Below are positions 32,942 to 45,590 of a stretch of 64,000 bases of DNA, piece after piece. The first letter of the stretch is position 1, and each line of letters starts with the position of its first letter. The notes beneath the pieces are model-generated. The model saw only the letters and a list, made by a program, of their open reading frames with translations. It made no database searches and was not told where the DNA came from. The DNA is from Periplaneta americana (taxonomy: Eukaryota > Arthropoda > Insecta > Blattodea > Blattidae): positions 61,574,501-61,638,500 of the forward strand of contig NC_091124.1 in NCBI RefSeq assembly GCF_040183065.1, read 5' to 3'. The position numbers and the translations under genes were made by a program.

Positions 32942-34797
32942 GTCCAGTTCTAGATTCTCAAGTGGTTCCACAAAATATGGAAGTTTCTATTGGCAGTGGT
33001 GCTGAATTACAACCATCTTCATCACATGCAGCATCATCTTGTGAAATTTCAACTCCTGAGTCTTCTGCATCAAGTGAGGACAGTGACAACTGCTGTGATA
33101 CTGAACAAGCTATACATGAAGAATTAACTACAAAACTGGCAAGGTATGAGAAACTATATTTAAAATAAAAAAGGAAGGCTGGAAACTACAAGAAACGTTT
33201 AAGGAATTCAACCAAAAGATTAAAAAACATGAAAAAATGTAGTGTTGAAAATGATCTCTCTTTTATAAATAAGATTTTTAATAATGATCAGGTTATTTCA
33301 TTACAAAGAAAGCAACAAGGAAAGACGAACATATTTGTGAAATGGTCAAATGTGACTATTACCAAAACCCTAAAGCTGAAATTTAGTTGTGGTGGAAGTG
33401 GATATGAGGAACTGCTCAAGCAAGGCTATCCATTTCTTCTGTACGTACTTTGCAGAGAAGATTACAGAATCTCAAATTTGATAGTGGGATTTTACATTAA
33501 GTTTTTTAATTTCTTATAATAAAAGTGGAATCCTTCGAATCTCATGAAAAGGACTGTGTTTTAATATTAGATGAAACGGCTATCACTTCAGGGAATGTAT
33601 ATGACTGCTCCTTGAGCAAATACTTTGGGAATGTAACACTGCCCGAACACTCAGGCATGGCAACTCATGTTTTAGTTTTTATGTTAGGTGGTGTAATTAC
33701 ACGGTGGAAACAAGTAGTTGCCTATTATTACACCAGTGATTCAGTAAATGGTGCTGTTTTTCATGACATCATCGAATGTATCTTTCAGAAAGCTGAAGAG
33801 TTGCAATTGAACATTTTAAGTGTAACATCTGATATGGGTTCTTGTAACCAAGCACTATGGAGGGCTTGGGGTGTAACAGCAGGCAGATATTCTGAGATCA
33901 AATGCACAGTTGCCCATCCACTGCACTCTGATAAAGTTGTATTTGTCTTTGCTGATGTGCCACATTTATTTAAAAACATTACATCAATGTTCATATTTAA
34001 TAAGGTGATTACAATACCCAATGATATTAAAGAGAAACAAAAGCTACCCACAAATGAAGTTCTGGCAAGCCATATTTATGAAATAATTGCACATGAAAAA
34101 GAGCATTCTTTTAAACTGGCACCAAAACTATCAGAACGAGACCTGTTCCCAAGTCACTTCAGCAAGATGAAAGTGTGTACATCAACAAATGTGGTAAACC
34201 ATACTGTAAGCAGTGCTCTGAAATTTCTTGCTGAAAAACTTGATAAACCTGCTTACTTAACTACTGCATGGTTTTTGGACCAAGCAGAAAGATGCTTTCA
34301 CTTAATGACCTCCACCATGTGCTTTAAGTAAATTTAATTTAAATGTTTACAGAGATTCCATAGCATTCTTAAAAGATTTTAGGGATCTTTTTTGTAATAT
34401 GGAAGTTGGTCAGAAAAAAATTTGGAAACCATCTCAAACTGGTGTCCTAATTTCAACACAGGCCATGTTAGAATTGCAGGCTAATTTATTGGAAGACAGA
34501 CAGTACAAGTTTCTTTTAACTAGCAGGTTTTCTCAGGACTGTTTGGAACATGTTCAACATGCATATCTGCTGTGGGCTCTAAAACGCCTATGTATGAAAC
34601 ATTTACCAGGTTCACAAACTTTCAATGCTTCAGGGAAGACACATTATTTTTCTGTTCAGAGGAAACATTTCAATTCTTTGTTGAAATGGAAAATATTTTT
34701 GTAATGTTCCTTCCAAGTGTTTCTGTACAAGATGTAAATTTGAAACAATTCTACTTTAAGGAGATGAGTAAATTAGAGCTGAACATACCTGAAAACT
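32942..34797 (+). pseudogene. P-element/THAP9-like transposase
   Basis: After a strong acceptor (TTTTCCCTGTTTAG at 32941) the reading frames give, in order: a basic coiled-coil region (YKKRLRNSTKRL); FSCGGSGYEELL with a following SVRTLQRRLQNL block; DCVLILDETAI (first catalytic Asp); ATHVLVFMLGG; LSVTSDMGS (second catalytic Asp); FADVPHLFKN; then TGVLISTQAMLELQ and TSRFSQDCLE. These are ordered landmarks of P-superfamily RNase H-like transposases. At least one frameshift near 33440, stops near 33515, a stop at 34331 and a frameshift near 34555 inactivate it. No THAP finger is recognised upstream. Confidence 0.85.
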
Positions 34798-35061
34798 AAA
34801 ATTACACTGGCCAACAACAAAAAAAAAATTTTCAATGTTTCTTGCTCTTCATGAGTCAATTCTTACTAATTTTGGGTTGAGAAAAACGAATATGACAATG
34901 AAAAATTTTTCTTAGCTCTAGTTTCTGTGATACACAATAGGTGGAAATATTTCAGTTTAACAGATTAAGAGAAAACGATACATTTTAGTTACATATGCCA
35001 ACAACATTGAAAGTGCATTTAATTTTTTTAAAATGGTAGTTACATTCTAAGAGTTCTAAAT
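34798..35061. other. Non-coding spacer
   Basis: AT-rich, between the P-like pseudogene and the 3' end of the minus-strand gene. It includes ACACTGGCCAACAACA near 34803, possibly a transposon terminus. Confidence 0.4.
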
Positions 35062-36370
35062 TTATGGAAGAATACCTGGCAGATGGTTGGGTCTGAAGAG
35101 AATCATGTGTGGCTTCATGAGATCATCGTCTTTTAGCTTGCCTCTTGTAAGTGAGTTTCGGAGCATCCCTACGCAAAGACAGTAGTAATCCGCAAGCATT
35201 GTTTCATTCCAGCGGCCCTGATATCTTTGTTCCATAACAGAAATATCGTGATGGAACCTTTCTCCGTGTTCATCACTGAAAGCTCCACAATTAGGAGAGA
35301 AAAAGTCTAGGTGGGAGTGGAGAAAATGGATTTTAAGGGACATTTTGCATCCGAGTTGATGGTATTTTTGCAGGAGCACTGTCACCAACTGAGTGTAGTT
35401 ATCATCTCTTTTGTTGCCTAAAAATCCATGAATAACTCCCTTGAAAGCTTCCCAAACTTCCTTTCCTTTCCCCGCCAAAACTTGGTCAAATGCAGGATCC
35501 TTTACAAGTTCTTGAATTTGTTGCCCGACAAAAATACCTTCCTTGACTTTGGCATCACTTAATTTCGGAAATTTCTCTCTTACGTACTTAAAGGCCTGTC
35601 CTTCTTGGTTCATACCTATGACAAAATATTTTATCAAACCCAGCTTAATATGCAGGGGTGGAAGAAGAACATCTTTTGGGTCCACGAGAGGCTTGGCAAC
35701 AACATTTTTTTCTCGCTAGGGTTATGATTTCTTGCAGGCCAATCTGCCTGAATATAATGTGATTTCCCATCCCTGCTGTCCCACATACATAAAAAGCAGC
35801 AATATTTTGTGTACTCCAGTTGCATTCCTAAGAGTACACCAATGAGTTTTAGATCACCACAGATTTTCCACTTGTGTTCATGATATTCGATTGAGTCTCA
35901 GAGGGCTGTTATATTTGCATAAATCTCCTTCATGTGAACTCCATGACCAACAGAAATAGAAGGAAGACGGTTGCCATTGTGAAGTAATACAGCTTTCAAA
36001 CTAAGCTTGGAGGAGTCTATGAATAGCTTCCATTCAATTGGATCATGGTTCAAATTCAAACATTTCATCAAGCCATTAATGTTGCAGCAAACAAGATAAG
36101 ATTGCTTTTCTTCTAAAAAAAAAAGGGAAGCAGATCCCTGTGACGTTGTCTGTACTGTGAGACCCTGACATCACGTTCGAGAAGATTCCATTGCTGTAGT
36201 CTAGACCCTAGAATTTCTGCCTTCTCCTTTGACAGGTCAAGGTCTCTAATGAGATCATTCAATTCCGCTTGACTCAGTCTGTGCTGTTTATCATCTTTTT
36301 TCCTCAAAATCAGAGTCCTGGGATGTGGAAGGCTTGTTGGGTTCTTCTTCTTGTTCCACACTGTCTTCAT
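35062..36370 (-). pseudogene. Arthropod multicopy protein of unknown function, near-intact
   Basis: The minus strand encodes about 430 residues: LSQAELNDLIRDLDLSKEKA, ILGSRLQQWNLLE, WKLFIDSSKLSLKAVLLHNG, KYCCFLCMWDSR, LPPLHIKLGLIKYF, KIHFLHSHLDFFSPN and DEHGERFHHDISVMEQRYQG. I recognise this as a family found in many copies in insects and other invertebrates, usually annotated uncharacterised, and probably carried by a mobile element; I do not know its activity. Lesions are few: a frameshift in a T-run at about 36113, a TGA near 35895 and a frameshift in an A-run near 35708. Confidence 0.7.
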
Positions 36371-38215
36371 TTTCTACTTCAAACACACAATTTTCGTGGC
36401 ATTTTTACAAATTTTACGCTTTAAAAACACTTCCAAACCAGAAATTCTGCATTAATTACAGCAGAAACAATATGAAATTCATAGTGACAGCAACAATACC
36501 TATGTTTGTAACTTACAAACAGCTTAAGAACATTTGTATTTTGTCATTTGACAGGTGTGCCAACTCTCAAAACAAAATTTCCCCCAAACTGAAAATGTAC
36601 TCAAATGTGTTTATTTTTATTGTGTACATTTTATTGAATTCTCTGTTTCTGATTTTATTATGTAGCTTAAATCATATATTCTTGTAACTTAACACTAATA
36701 CATTATGTATTGCAGTGTGTTTACTTTTATTTCTATTGTGTACAATTTTTCAATTGTCTGTTTCTGATTTCAATGTATTTGATAGTAATAATTTAACATT
36801 AATATGTATTCCACAGAGTGCATTTTTATTTTTATTGTGTATATTTCATTCAAGGGTTGCAAAGGGTAGTGATGTGCATTCTATAACCTCTCCTACTCAA
36901 TTCCCATCCTCACCTTCTCGTGGTGCATCCTGTTCTAATGAATGAGGCTCTGGGGACCAAGTCATGGCAGTATAACCATTTCATCTTATACTGAGGAAAT
37001 GCAGTATACACCAGTTTGTCAGAAGCTGTAAAGTAATAGTCCTACCATAGGACTTGACTCCTCTTTCCTTGCAACTAGTTGGAGGAAATCATTATGTTTG
37101 CAAGTCTACAAATATAATTTTGTAGATTGTTGTTATAGCACAATGGCCTGTTAGAATGATATTTTATTAAATTATCTGTTTCTGATTTTATTATGTAAAT
37201 CATATTCGTTTGTAACTTAACACTGATAATATGTAATTACTTATATCTAATATGTTTTTTATGTTTGGCTATGAAGTAAGTTTTACTCCTATTCAGTGTA
37301 AGAGAAAACCTTATGGTCTTAAATGTACCAGGTTAAATAAAACCTTTCCTCGTCATCATTATATTTGCAGCTTTCACATGGTCTTTTTTTTTTCCACTGC
37401 AGTATGCCATTTCCTTGGTATGTATGCCTAACTAAAAACTTGCCTATTGCAGTGAAAAAAAGATTAAATGTAACAAGCAAATACAATAATAGTATTATTA
37501 TAAGAGATGTTATATAACTATAATGTTCACCACTGTTACCAGAAGATTTTGCATAGGCCTGTTTGTATAATTATTAATTCCTCACGCCTTCTGTTCTGTA
37601 GGTGAATTCATGACCTTCAACAACACTTCATGAAATTGATACTAAAACTTAGTGTTGTACAAGTAAACTAGATTGTAAACCTCTTCTGTATGTATTTCAA
37701 CTAGACTAAATTAAGAGTTTATAGTAGTATTAAGTTTCTTTGACTTGTTCCATATTCTAGCTGTGAAGCAATGTATGAATAGCATGGAATGTTAATAAAT
37801 ACAATATAATACAACACGTTTACTGTGTAATGTATTGTCAGCATAATTTTCCAGGTACCATTCGCAATATTTAAAATGCTATGAGAGTTGACATGTATGC
37901 TGTTTACTTTGATTCATTATGACTTCTGTTATTGTTTTGTATTTCCGAAAATATATATTGAAATAAAAAAAAATAATTAATTAAATGTACTGGAAATACA
38001 GATATTAAAATTATATCCGAACCAACATACTTTTCCCTTCCTAATGTGTAAAAGTGATATGTTGATTTTATGTCATTTTTCCAGCTCAGTTTATATTTAG
38101 ACATTGGAAATGGGAGACCTCTCAAGAAACTTTCTCAGATACGAAATATTAATACTAGAAACTCCAATTAGATTAAATTAAAGGAGAGGGACTCAATTTC
38201 CAGATATATTAAAAG
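36371..38215. other. No gene seen
   Basis: T-rich with short frames. A TTTATT(T)TTATTGTGTA-like block recurs near 36610, 36723 and 36827, each time with GTTTCTGATTT or TTAACA nearby, suggesting a diverged tandem repeat of about 110 bp. Confidence 0.5.
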
Positions 38216-39070
38216 TTATATCCATATAGCCTCAGCTTGACTATGCAACAACACGGCGGATGGGCGGAGCTTAAGCTGTCTTGTCGCCACTGTCTTTATA
38301 CAGCCACTGTACTTTTCGTGCTGCGCAACCCGAGTGCTGCAAAAGTTGCAACTGGAGGTTGCGAGTCTGTTCACACACAAGGCGCTACTTTTGCACCCGC
38401 AGTCATGCTGCAGGTTTCCATCTCCGTGTTGACTTCTCAATATACATTTTGTGGTTATGTTCGCATTATTAAGAAACTCATGCGAAAGCTTCCTTATCTA
38501 TTATTTGCTTTTCTGTCGTATCTAGTATTCTGAAATTGACATTATTTTTACTATAAAGCTTTTAAAAACGCCTATATACTTAAATGATAACCAACAGTAT
38601 ATTCACGTAATCAATGTTGGCAACCCTCCTGTTTCGAACAACGCTAAGGAAAATTTTAAAAATGAATTATATCGTCAGCAATTATGCTCAGACTGTGTTG
38701 TGTATTTAATAACTGTTACAAATAATTTATTTTCTTAACATTAAAATATATCCAAACAATAAAAGTATCATTGGCACATTTGGGTGGTAACACTGGTTGC
38801 AACCGCAGCAAAGTTTCAACAAAACCGATATCAAAAATGCTGAGGCTGCAACCCTGAGAACCCTGTTCACATGTCGCTACTTTTAAGCTGCGCGCAGCAT
38901 GGCAGAGACCTGCAAGAGAGCGAGCGCGGGATATCGTTATCAGTCCAGGAAGGCACTGACGGAATGAATAACGACCATCTACGAATATTTCCGATAAATC
39001 ACGAAGTAAGGCAACACACCGAGCGATCGGGTCTGAGGACGAGCGCTCGGTGTTCATGAGTGCTCTTCCG
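38216..39070. repeat. GC-richer MITE-like repeat cluster
   Basis: Words such as GTTCACA, CGCTACTTTT and CATG(G/C) recur at about 38370-38420 and 38868-38925. Part (GCAGAGACCTGCAAGAGAGCGA near 38905) is inverted at about 40562-40610. No gene. Probably fragments of one non-autonomous DNA transposon family whose ends I could not place. Confidence 0.5.
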
Positions 39071-39361
39071 GTAGCAGTAAGCAGTAGGTGAATTGTAGGC
39101 TTGTCTAATCAGTACGTTTCATCAAAACGAGTGTTGAAGATGATTCAATAGTATCGACGTCGATCTCAAGCAGAGGCTCGGACACCATCTCTGTTGATGG
39201 CAAAAGATTACAAGACACGATGTCAAAAGTATATGCCGAAAATAAAGTTAAATCAGCAGTCAGAGTAGTGGAAAAAAAGGGAAAGCAGTTACTAGCTCTG
39301 CTTGGACTAAATTCGGAGAAGTAAGAGATAAGAATACCTTAAAGTACATAGGATTGTCCAC
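39071..39361. other. No gene seen
   Basis: Short frames only. A frame ending ...LLALLGLNSEK before AG/TAAGAG at 39321 is not recognised. Confidence 0.4.
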
Positions 39362-39610
39362 ACCTATGGAGTAACGGTCAGCGAGAAACCAGGTGGCCCG
39401 GGTTCGAATCCCGGTCGGGGCAAGTTACCTGGTTAACGTTTTTTCCGGCGTTTTCCCTCAACCCAGTACGAGCAAATGCTGGGTAACTTTCGGTGCTGGA
39501 CCCCAGACTCATTTCACCGGCATTATCACCTTCATTTCATTCAGACGCTAAGTAACCTAAGCTGTTGATAAAGCGTCGTAAAATAACCTACTAAAATAAA
39601 AAATAAAAAT
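39362..39610 (+). mobile_element. tRNA-derived SINE
   Basis: The head has an A-box-like TATGGAGTAACGGTCA (39365-39380) and a perfect B box GGTTCGAATCC at 39401-39411, continuing CCGGTCGGGGCAAGTTACC. A tRNA-unrelated body with CTGGACCCCAGACTCATTTC follows, then an A-rich tail (AAAATAAAAAATAAAAAT) ending about 39610. Transcription would be by RNA polymerase III from the internal boxes. TSDs are not evident. Confidence 0.85.
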
Positions 39611-40729
39611 ATTCCCAAGTTAATATGAGTAAAGTTCATATTACGTTCGAGATGAAACAAAATATATCGCTACTAGTTTATTATTTGCATTTCATACTTC
39701 GATAGACATTTTTAGTTATCACGTATTAAATGTAATTTCTCGGTTTTATATACATTTTATAGTAATATAACCAAACATTTCATTTGCATTTGCAATATTA
39801 TTACGATTAAATTTGTGTCTCAGTTTGTTTTTGAAGTTAAATGTTAAACTGAGTAGGAATGAAATATATTTATACAGAAAATAATTTCAGGCTCTTTCAA
39901 TCTAAACAAAGAAAAATGTGTAATTAATTAAATTTCCACTAAAATATATAATTGTTGAAAACAATCGAATGATTTCTATGATTATTCCATTGTAGGATTA
40001 AATCATTCGAATGCATGAATGAATTGTTCAATAACATTGCAGTATGTTGATTACTCATGCGCTCTTTTTTCTTATCGCCATGTAGGTCAGGTGTTTAATT
40101 TAATGAAGATCAGGGTCAGATACTGGGGCTGTTAGAAGAGTCAGTACGCAACAAACACACAGAACATTCGAAGCTTATCATTCTATTTTTGCGTCATATG
40201 ATTCTGAACTCGAAGCTCTTATCATTATCTTAAAATGGAACATATTCTGTTATGCGAGTACATATTTTGTATAACTTCATACGGCTTGTTGTGGTGGTAA
40301 GCAAAATCAATGAATAATCGAGTGATATTGTGAATATTTCTATTATATCGAATGGTTTTGATAATCAAATGAATTCATTCGATTTTTACTAATGCTGCAC
40401 TACGTGGTACTGTAGCAACTGCTTCGCGTACAGTGGTTGAAGCGAGCGCTCGTTCCGACAGGGGAGCGATCCCCCGGGCGAGCTCGAGCGAGCGCAGGCC
40501 AAACCCGAGCACGAGCGATTACACACGAAGCGCATTCGGTAAAACCGATCTCAGATATCGTTAAGCATCGCTCTCTTGCAGGTCTCTGCAGCATGGCAAA
40601 GTAGCGGGCAGCAGGTTCGGCAGCTGCTACTTTTCGGGTTGCACCGTTGTTCACATGTCGCAGTACAAGAGTTGCGCAGTTTTTTGTACTGCATCGCTGC
40701 AAAAGTAGCGACGTGTGACCGTACCTTTA
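39611..40729. other. No gene seen; MITE-like repeat at 40534-40725
   Basis: AT-rich to about 40380. Then GC-richer sequence related to the 38216-39070 cluster, including GTTCACATGTCGC and GCTGCAAAAGTAGCGACGTG. Confidence 0.5.
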
Positions 40730-41766
40730 GGCCCGTAACACATTTGCAGAGTTTTCTCCAGCGAGAAATGTGTTGCGAGAAAATTAAAAAATTGATAACA
40801 TGGATTCAAATGGACGTCCACACACTGGAAGAGATTCTCGCTCGAGGCAAAAACCTCACTCGAGTTTCTCGCTGGAATCGGTAGCTGAGCGAATTTTCTT
40901 GACACATTTATCAAAGATGTTTGACATTTATACTCTTTATGACAATTGAATGTAGAAAAAGATATCACAGGTGGCGATGAATTGTATTGTTTTTATTTGA
41001 AAATGAGGAAAGATGGCTGGTAATTGCAGTCAGAAACTTATCGAACTTGTACGATGTCAGCCGTAAGCCTATTTATATGATACACGGGATGAAAACTATA
41101 AAAACACGAAACTTAAAGAAGAAATTTAGAGATTATCTGAAAATAAATAGGGCTATATTTTATTTTGATGAGATTTAATAGTATTAATTAAACATTTGAA
41201 ATAATGTATCTATATGTCATAACAGTTTACATAATTTTAATCACAACATAGCAAAGGATCCTTTATCATATCATGAATGGCAAAAAACTGTGGTCCATTG
41301 AACCTGAAATAACGCCTAAACGTATCATCATTCAAATCGAAACCAGTGTCCAAAACTCGCCCTTATTTTCGTAAGATACAATGTGATTTTCAGATATTTC
41401 TGGCTTTAATTTTAGGCCTACTTTTTCTTTTCATTAACAAAATATGTTCATGTAACTCCATTTCCTCATCATTTGAATACTCAGATTCAACATAGCGTTC
41501 GTACGTAATTTGTAAAGGACGACAATATACTTACAGGTTATATATTTAAGTACGACAATATACGTAAATACATAACCTATAATATTTCTCCCGAGTCATT
41601 ACTATAATCAGAAAATTGCTTATTGCATGAAGGCAGTGCATAGATGATCATAGCGAGAGGTGATCTGTGATAGCGAGAACTCTCCAAGTGTGTGGAGGAA
41701 GGCTCTTCGCCTCTTTCTCGCAACACATTTCTCGCTGGAGAAAACTCTGCAAGTGTGTTACAGGCC
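40730..41766. mobile_element. 1,037-bp Harbinger-type non-autonomous element
   Basis: TIR GGCC(C/T)GTAACACA followed by CAGAGTTTTCTCCAGCGAGA, about 55 bp, at both ends, flanked by TTA at 40727-40729 and 41767-41769. GGCC-type ends with a 3-bp TTA duplication are typical of PIF/Harbinger (Tourist-like). Subterminal CTCGCT words repeat. No transposase inside; unrelated in sequence to the element at 24937. Confidence 0.85.
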
Positions 41767-42085
41767 TTATTCTATTTGAAGGGTACATGAGAAAAATGAA
41801 CACTGTCACAATGCTGTTAAAGGGTGATGTCATATCTAATTCACTGTATTACTACAAACTAGTGTTACTTTTACCAAAACTGGTAAAGGAGAATTAAAAC
41901 CACGGATACATTCGTCATATCTTTCATTTCAAGTAGAAACAGCAATAAATTTTGCAGTAATATACTGAAATAAATCATTATCTCACCTTTAATGGAAATG
42001 TGACGTTCGTTTTTCCCGTGTACCCTTCATTTGTAATAGTCAATGGTCGTGTATTTCTCTTACTAATGTAATTTATAATCCATAC

Positions 42086-42223
42086 CTTACGTTCAAACAA
42101 CTTTTTAATTGCATAAGCAATACAAATTCCGCCTATTGAGCAAAATCCAAACATAACAGCGCCCTGCTTCTCCATCTTCTCTAAAAAATCAAAAAACAAC
42201 AGGACCCTGTTTCTCATTCCCAA
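42086..42223 (-). CDS. Possible first exon with a membrane segment, unrecognised
   Basis: On the minus strand ATG at 42223 (or the better-looking 42175) leads to MEKQGAVMFGFCSIGG then ICIAYAIKKLFERK, a short hydrophobic helix followed by basic residues as in a signal anchor. ERK ends at AAG/GTATGG (donor at 42085). Upstream (42290-42420) is relatively GC-rich with CCGGGCGGTGG. No lesions. It lies just outside the transposon nest. I do not recognise the protein. Confidence 0.35.
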
Positions 42224-42431
42224 CTATACTTCCTTTGTTTAAATAATGTTTCACAAAGCCTTTCAAATGAGATTCTTCATAATCAACAATCCAGGTTGCC
42301 AGGTGACGAAAGCAACGGTATAAATCATTGCTTACGAAATTATACAAGCTGGCGCATAGCGCTTGAAATACGGCTCCCTTGTAATGCCAATTCCACCGCC
42401 CGGAGCGCTGTTCTATACTAAATATTCATCG

Positions 42432-42681
42432 TATTTAATAGGTACTCTGGAAGGTTAAACAAACAATAATGATAAAAAAGGAAGATAACAATTTGACCTT
42501 ATTTTGCTATTAGTCCAATAAAAATGCTAGCCTATAATAATTACTTTTATAGGTTGATCCATTTGCTTCAATTTAATAATGCAACTTGCTTCTTAACGCA
42601 AATTATCATTCTCTTCCTTTTGCCAGTATTTCGTAAAGATGTCCCGATTTTGTTTAGAGAAAAAGTGGAATGCTCTTAACC
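42432..42681. mobile_element. Left remnant of E3-prime, the target of hAT-1
   Basis: Reverse complement of 61509-61759 inside element E3. Continues, after removal of hAT-1, at 62879-62907. Homology to E3 stops abruptly at 42432. Confidence 0.8.
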
Positions 42682-42832
42682 ATATACAGCAGCGGTTCCC
42701 AAACTTTTTCAGCCACGGAGCCCTTTTTGAAGCAAAAGTTTCTCGTGAAGCCCCAAGAAATGTTTACTTTTTAGTTTTATCTGTCTACGTTCAATGAAGC
42801 ATATTTCACACAATACATAAACGGAAGTATGA

Positions 42833-42906
<74 letters not shown>

Positions 42907-42989
42907 CGAAACAATAGTAAAAAAGTACTGGGTATAATTTATTTAACTCTACAAAATGATCTTAACAAGTAGTTAAGATATTTAAAAAA

Positions 42990-43266
42990 TGTTACAATGC
43001 CACATGTACACCCGAAGTTAATGTAAGAATGTGCCTGTCTCTTGCGACAGAGTTTGTCAATGTCCAGTGTCATAGAAGTCAGTTGAAGACGTATATCGTC
43101 TTCTGTGTCCAAACAAGTTCGATATTTTGTTTTTGTAGCCGTGTACCTCGAAAAGGTCGTTTCACTGAGGTACTCAGTACCAAAAGGCAGTGAGAGAAAT
43201 TTAGCTTTTGAACTTAATATCAAAAGATCCTTCCCTAACTTAGCCCAAAATTTGGAAAATGGTTTG
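42990..43266 (-). pseudogene. hAT-1 transposase, C-terminal part
   Basis: Minus strand: KPFSKFWAKLGKD, LSLPFGTEYLSETTFS, TKYRTCLDTEDDIRLQL and LCRKRQAH. This is the C-terminal dimerisation region of ZBED5-like hAT transposases (L-P-F-x-T-x-Y-L-C-E-x-x-F-S, K-x-K-Y-R-x-x-L-D). The sequence is cut at 43267-43274 by the P-like insertion; the N-terminal part resumes at 48401. Confidence 0.85.
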
Positions 43267-43379
43267 CTTTTAAACAAGAGGAGTAGAATAGAAGAGAGGG
43301 GCTCAAGAGGCGGATTAAGTGTAATCTGTCAAGAAGCTTCTTTTTACCAGCAGTGGAGCGCCACATGCACAAAAATGTA

Positions 43380-43787
43380 GGTATTTTCAAACGACTTCCT
43401 GCACCGGAAATAGCGGGAATTTCAAAATACTTCTTTGCACATCCCTGTTACATTCATATTAACATGAATGTTTGAAATGTAACCATCCCTATAACAATTC
43501 CTTTTTTTTTTTGTTTTAAGATCTTTAGCCAGAAACCTTTTTTTGTAAATTACAATACCATAAGTGTTTTCAGAACGAGATATTTCATGAAGTAGAGTAG
43601 TAGAGGTAGGAAATGGACTGTGAAATTGGAAATGATTTAGACATGACCAAGCAAATCTGTTATGTTGGAATGTATCAGATTTATTTATTAACAATATTTC
43701 ATTTTGTACATAAACACAAAGATCTTTATTGAAATTAACTGTTTGATGTTTTACTGTAATAGAGAAAAGATCGTGAGCTCACGATAG

Positions 43788-43853
<66 letters not shown>

Positions 43854-44900
43854 CATAGTAGTAAATGTTACACAAAGAAAAAAATCATACCTAAACATTC
43901 TTAACACTCTACATATTTATTAATGAAGTAATCTCTGCTCTTTGAAGTCAGCTAACCGCTTAATTTTCTGATATTTTCAGATATACTACCATTAGTTATT
44001 ATTGTGTTGTAAGGAAAATAATTTCAAATCACCCTTAGTAGAAATTGGAGTCTACAATGCTGTGTTCTTATTGTCTCCAAATAAGTAGCTATAATGTGTA
44101 AAGTCTTCTGGTTACATTGAAGGCAATCATGCACAAATATTTTTTTTAAGATTAACACTTAATGACATTATGTCAGTTTGTTCATGAACTTCTACATTAC
44201 ATTTTGGACTATATGTGGGGAATATTGGAAAACATTGTATTCACTAGTGTAACTTTGTGTTCAAACATTACGAACATTAGTGTTGTAGTTAGTTAATTTA
44301 AGTTCCATTTCTCTGAGAAACACAAATATAACAAACTGAAGAAATAAAATCATACACAGTACATGATAAACATAAAATTAAAACAATAAAAATTAATATT
44401 TAATGACATTATGCCAGTTTGTCTGTAAACTTCAACATGAAATTTTAAGCTGCCTGTGGGGAATATTAGAGAGTAGAGTAAGAGAGTTAATGGGTTTATT
44501 GCCAAAAACTCAGCATTTGTTGATTTCAGTTAAGTTGTACAGGTTTAAGAATTCCAACGTATATGTAGCACCTACTACTGTATTTATTTCCTCAATGGCA
44601 TAATTTGTCATTTAATATGAAAATATTCTAAATGCTAGTGCAGAATACAATAACTTTATGTTCCAACATTGCGATTATGGTAAATAAAGTCTACAGTACA
44701 TTTCACAGGCTTTGTTGAAATATGCCAACAACATCGGTCCTGTGTTTGATATTATGATGTTATTTCAAGAAAAAAAAAATTGTTATTGCCTTGAGTTACT
44801 TCGCATTGTAGTTAATTTAGATTCCTTTTGTTTGAGAAAAATACCAAATCATAACAAGAAACATAATGTAACAAAAATACAAGAACAATACAAATTAGCA
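43380..44900. repeat. Diverged tandem repeats in the P-like element
   Basis: TAATGACATTATG(T/C)CAGTTTGT followed by a GTGGGGAATATT block occurs at 44160 and 44401. A third diverged unit with GTAGTTAATTTA(A/G) lies at 44810. Period about 240-280 bp. No coding motif. Confidence 0.6.
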
Positions 44901-45214
44901 ATAAATAGCAACTAAAATTAAACATGCAAAATCTTAAATCAAAAATACACAAAGAAAACATACTCATTTGGCCACAATACCACAGTATCAGTAAATGTGC
45001 ACATCACTTTTCTGCATCCAGTTTCACAAGCACATTAGGTGCAAAACTTCTCACATCTGCAGTTCTCGTTGACATGAAGAAGAGGAGTGCCAGCGAAGAT
45101 AAAGTTGTATTTGAAAAGTAATGTTAATATTATTTTACATATATAATCCTGATTTGTACAGGAATGTCCCTGGTTAACAGAATTCAAATGTAAAGCCCTT
45201 AATATCTACTTACA

Positions 45215-45590
45215 CTGTACAAGTGAAACAGAATTGTTAGAAAATTATTGAGTATTCCTTGTAAAGCCACTCTTCTACGAAAGTTTGCCTTATATACAAA
45301 TGATGTTGGGTTTTGTGAGAAAATACTGGATAAGCTAAAATATGCTTGTGACAAAATGAGTGACATAGATGAGCTGTGCTGTCTCATATGCGATGAAATA
45401 CCACTAAAATCAACTTGGCTTGTAACAATAATGATGATTTTGTTGATGGGTTTCAAAGATTTGAAAAACACTTGTCAGGTAAACCTGCAAATCAGATGCT
45501 TGTGTCTATGGTGAGTGGTCTATGTCTTTATTACAAGCAGGTAATGAATTACTTCTTAGCAAATTCTGCTACTCCTGGTATATGTTCAAT
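45215..45590 (+). pseudogene. P-type transposase fragment, plus strand
   Basis: Frames give SIPCKATLLRKFALYTNDVG, KMSDIDELCCLICDEIPLKS (the Asp-Glu block) and, after a frameshift, DGFQRFEKHLSGKPANQML and GLCLYYKQVMNYFL. These match the region around the first catalytic Asp of P transposases. It faces the minus-strand fragment at 45586, tail to tail. Confidence 0.75.
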
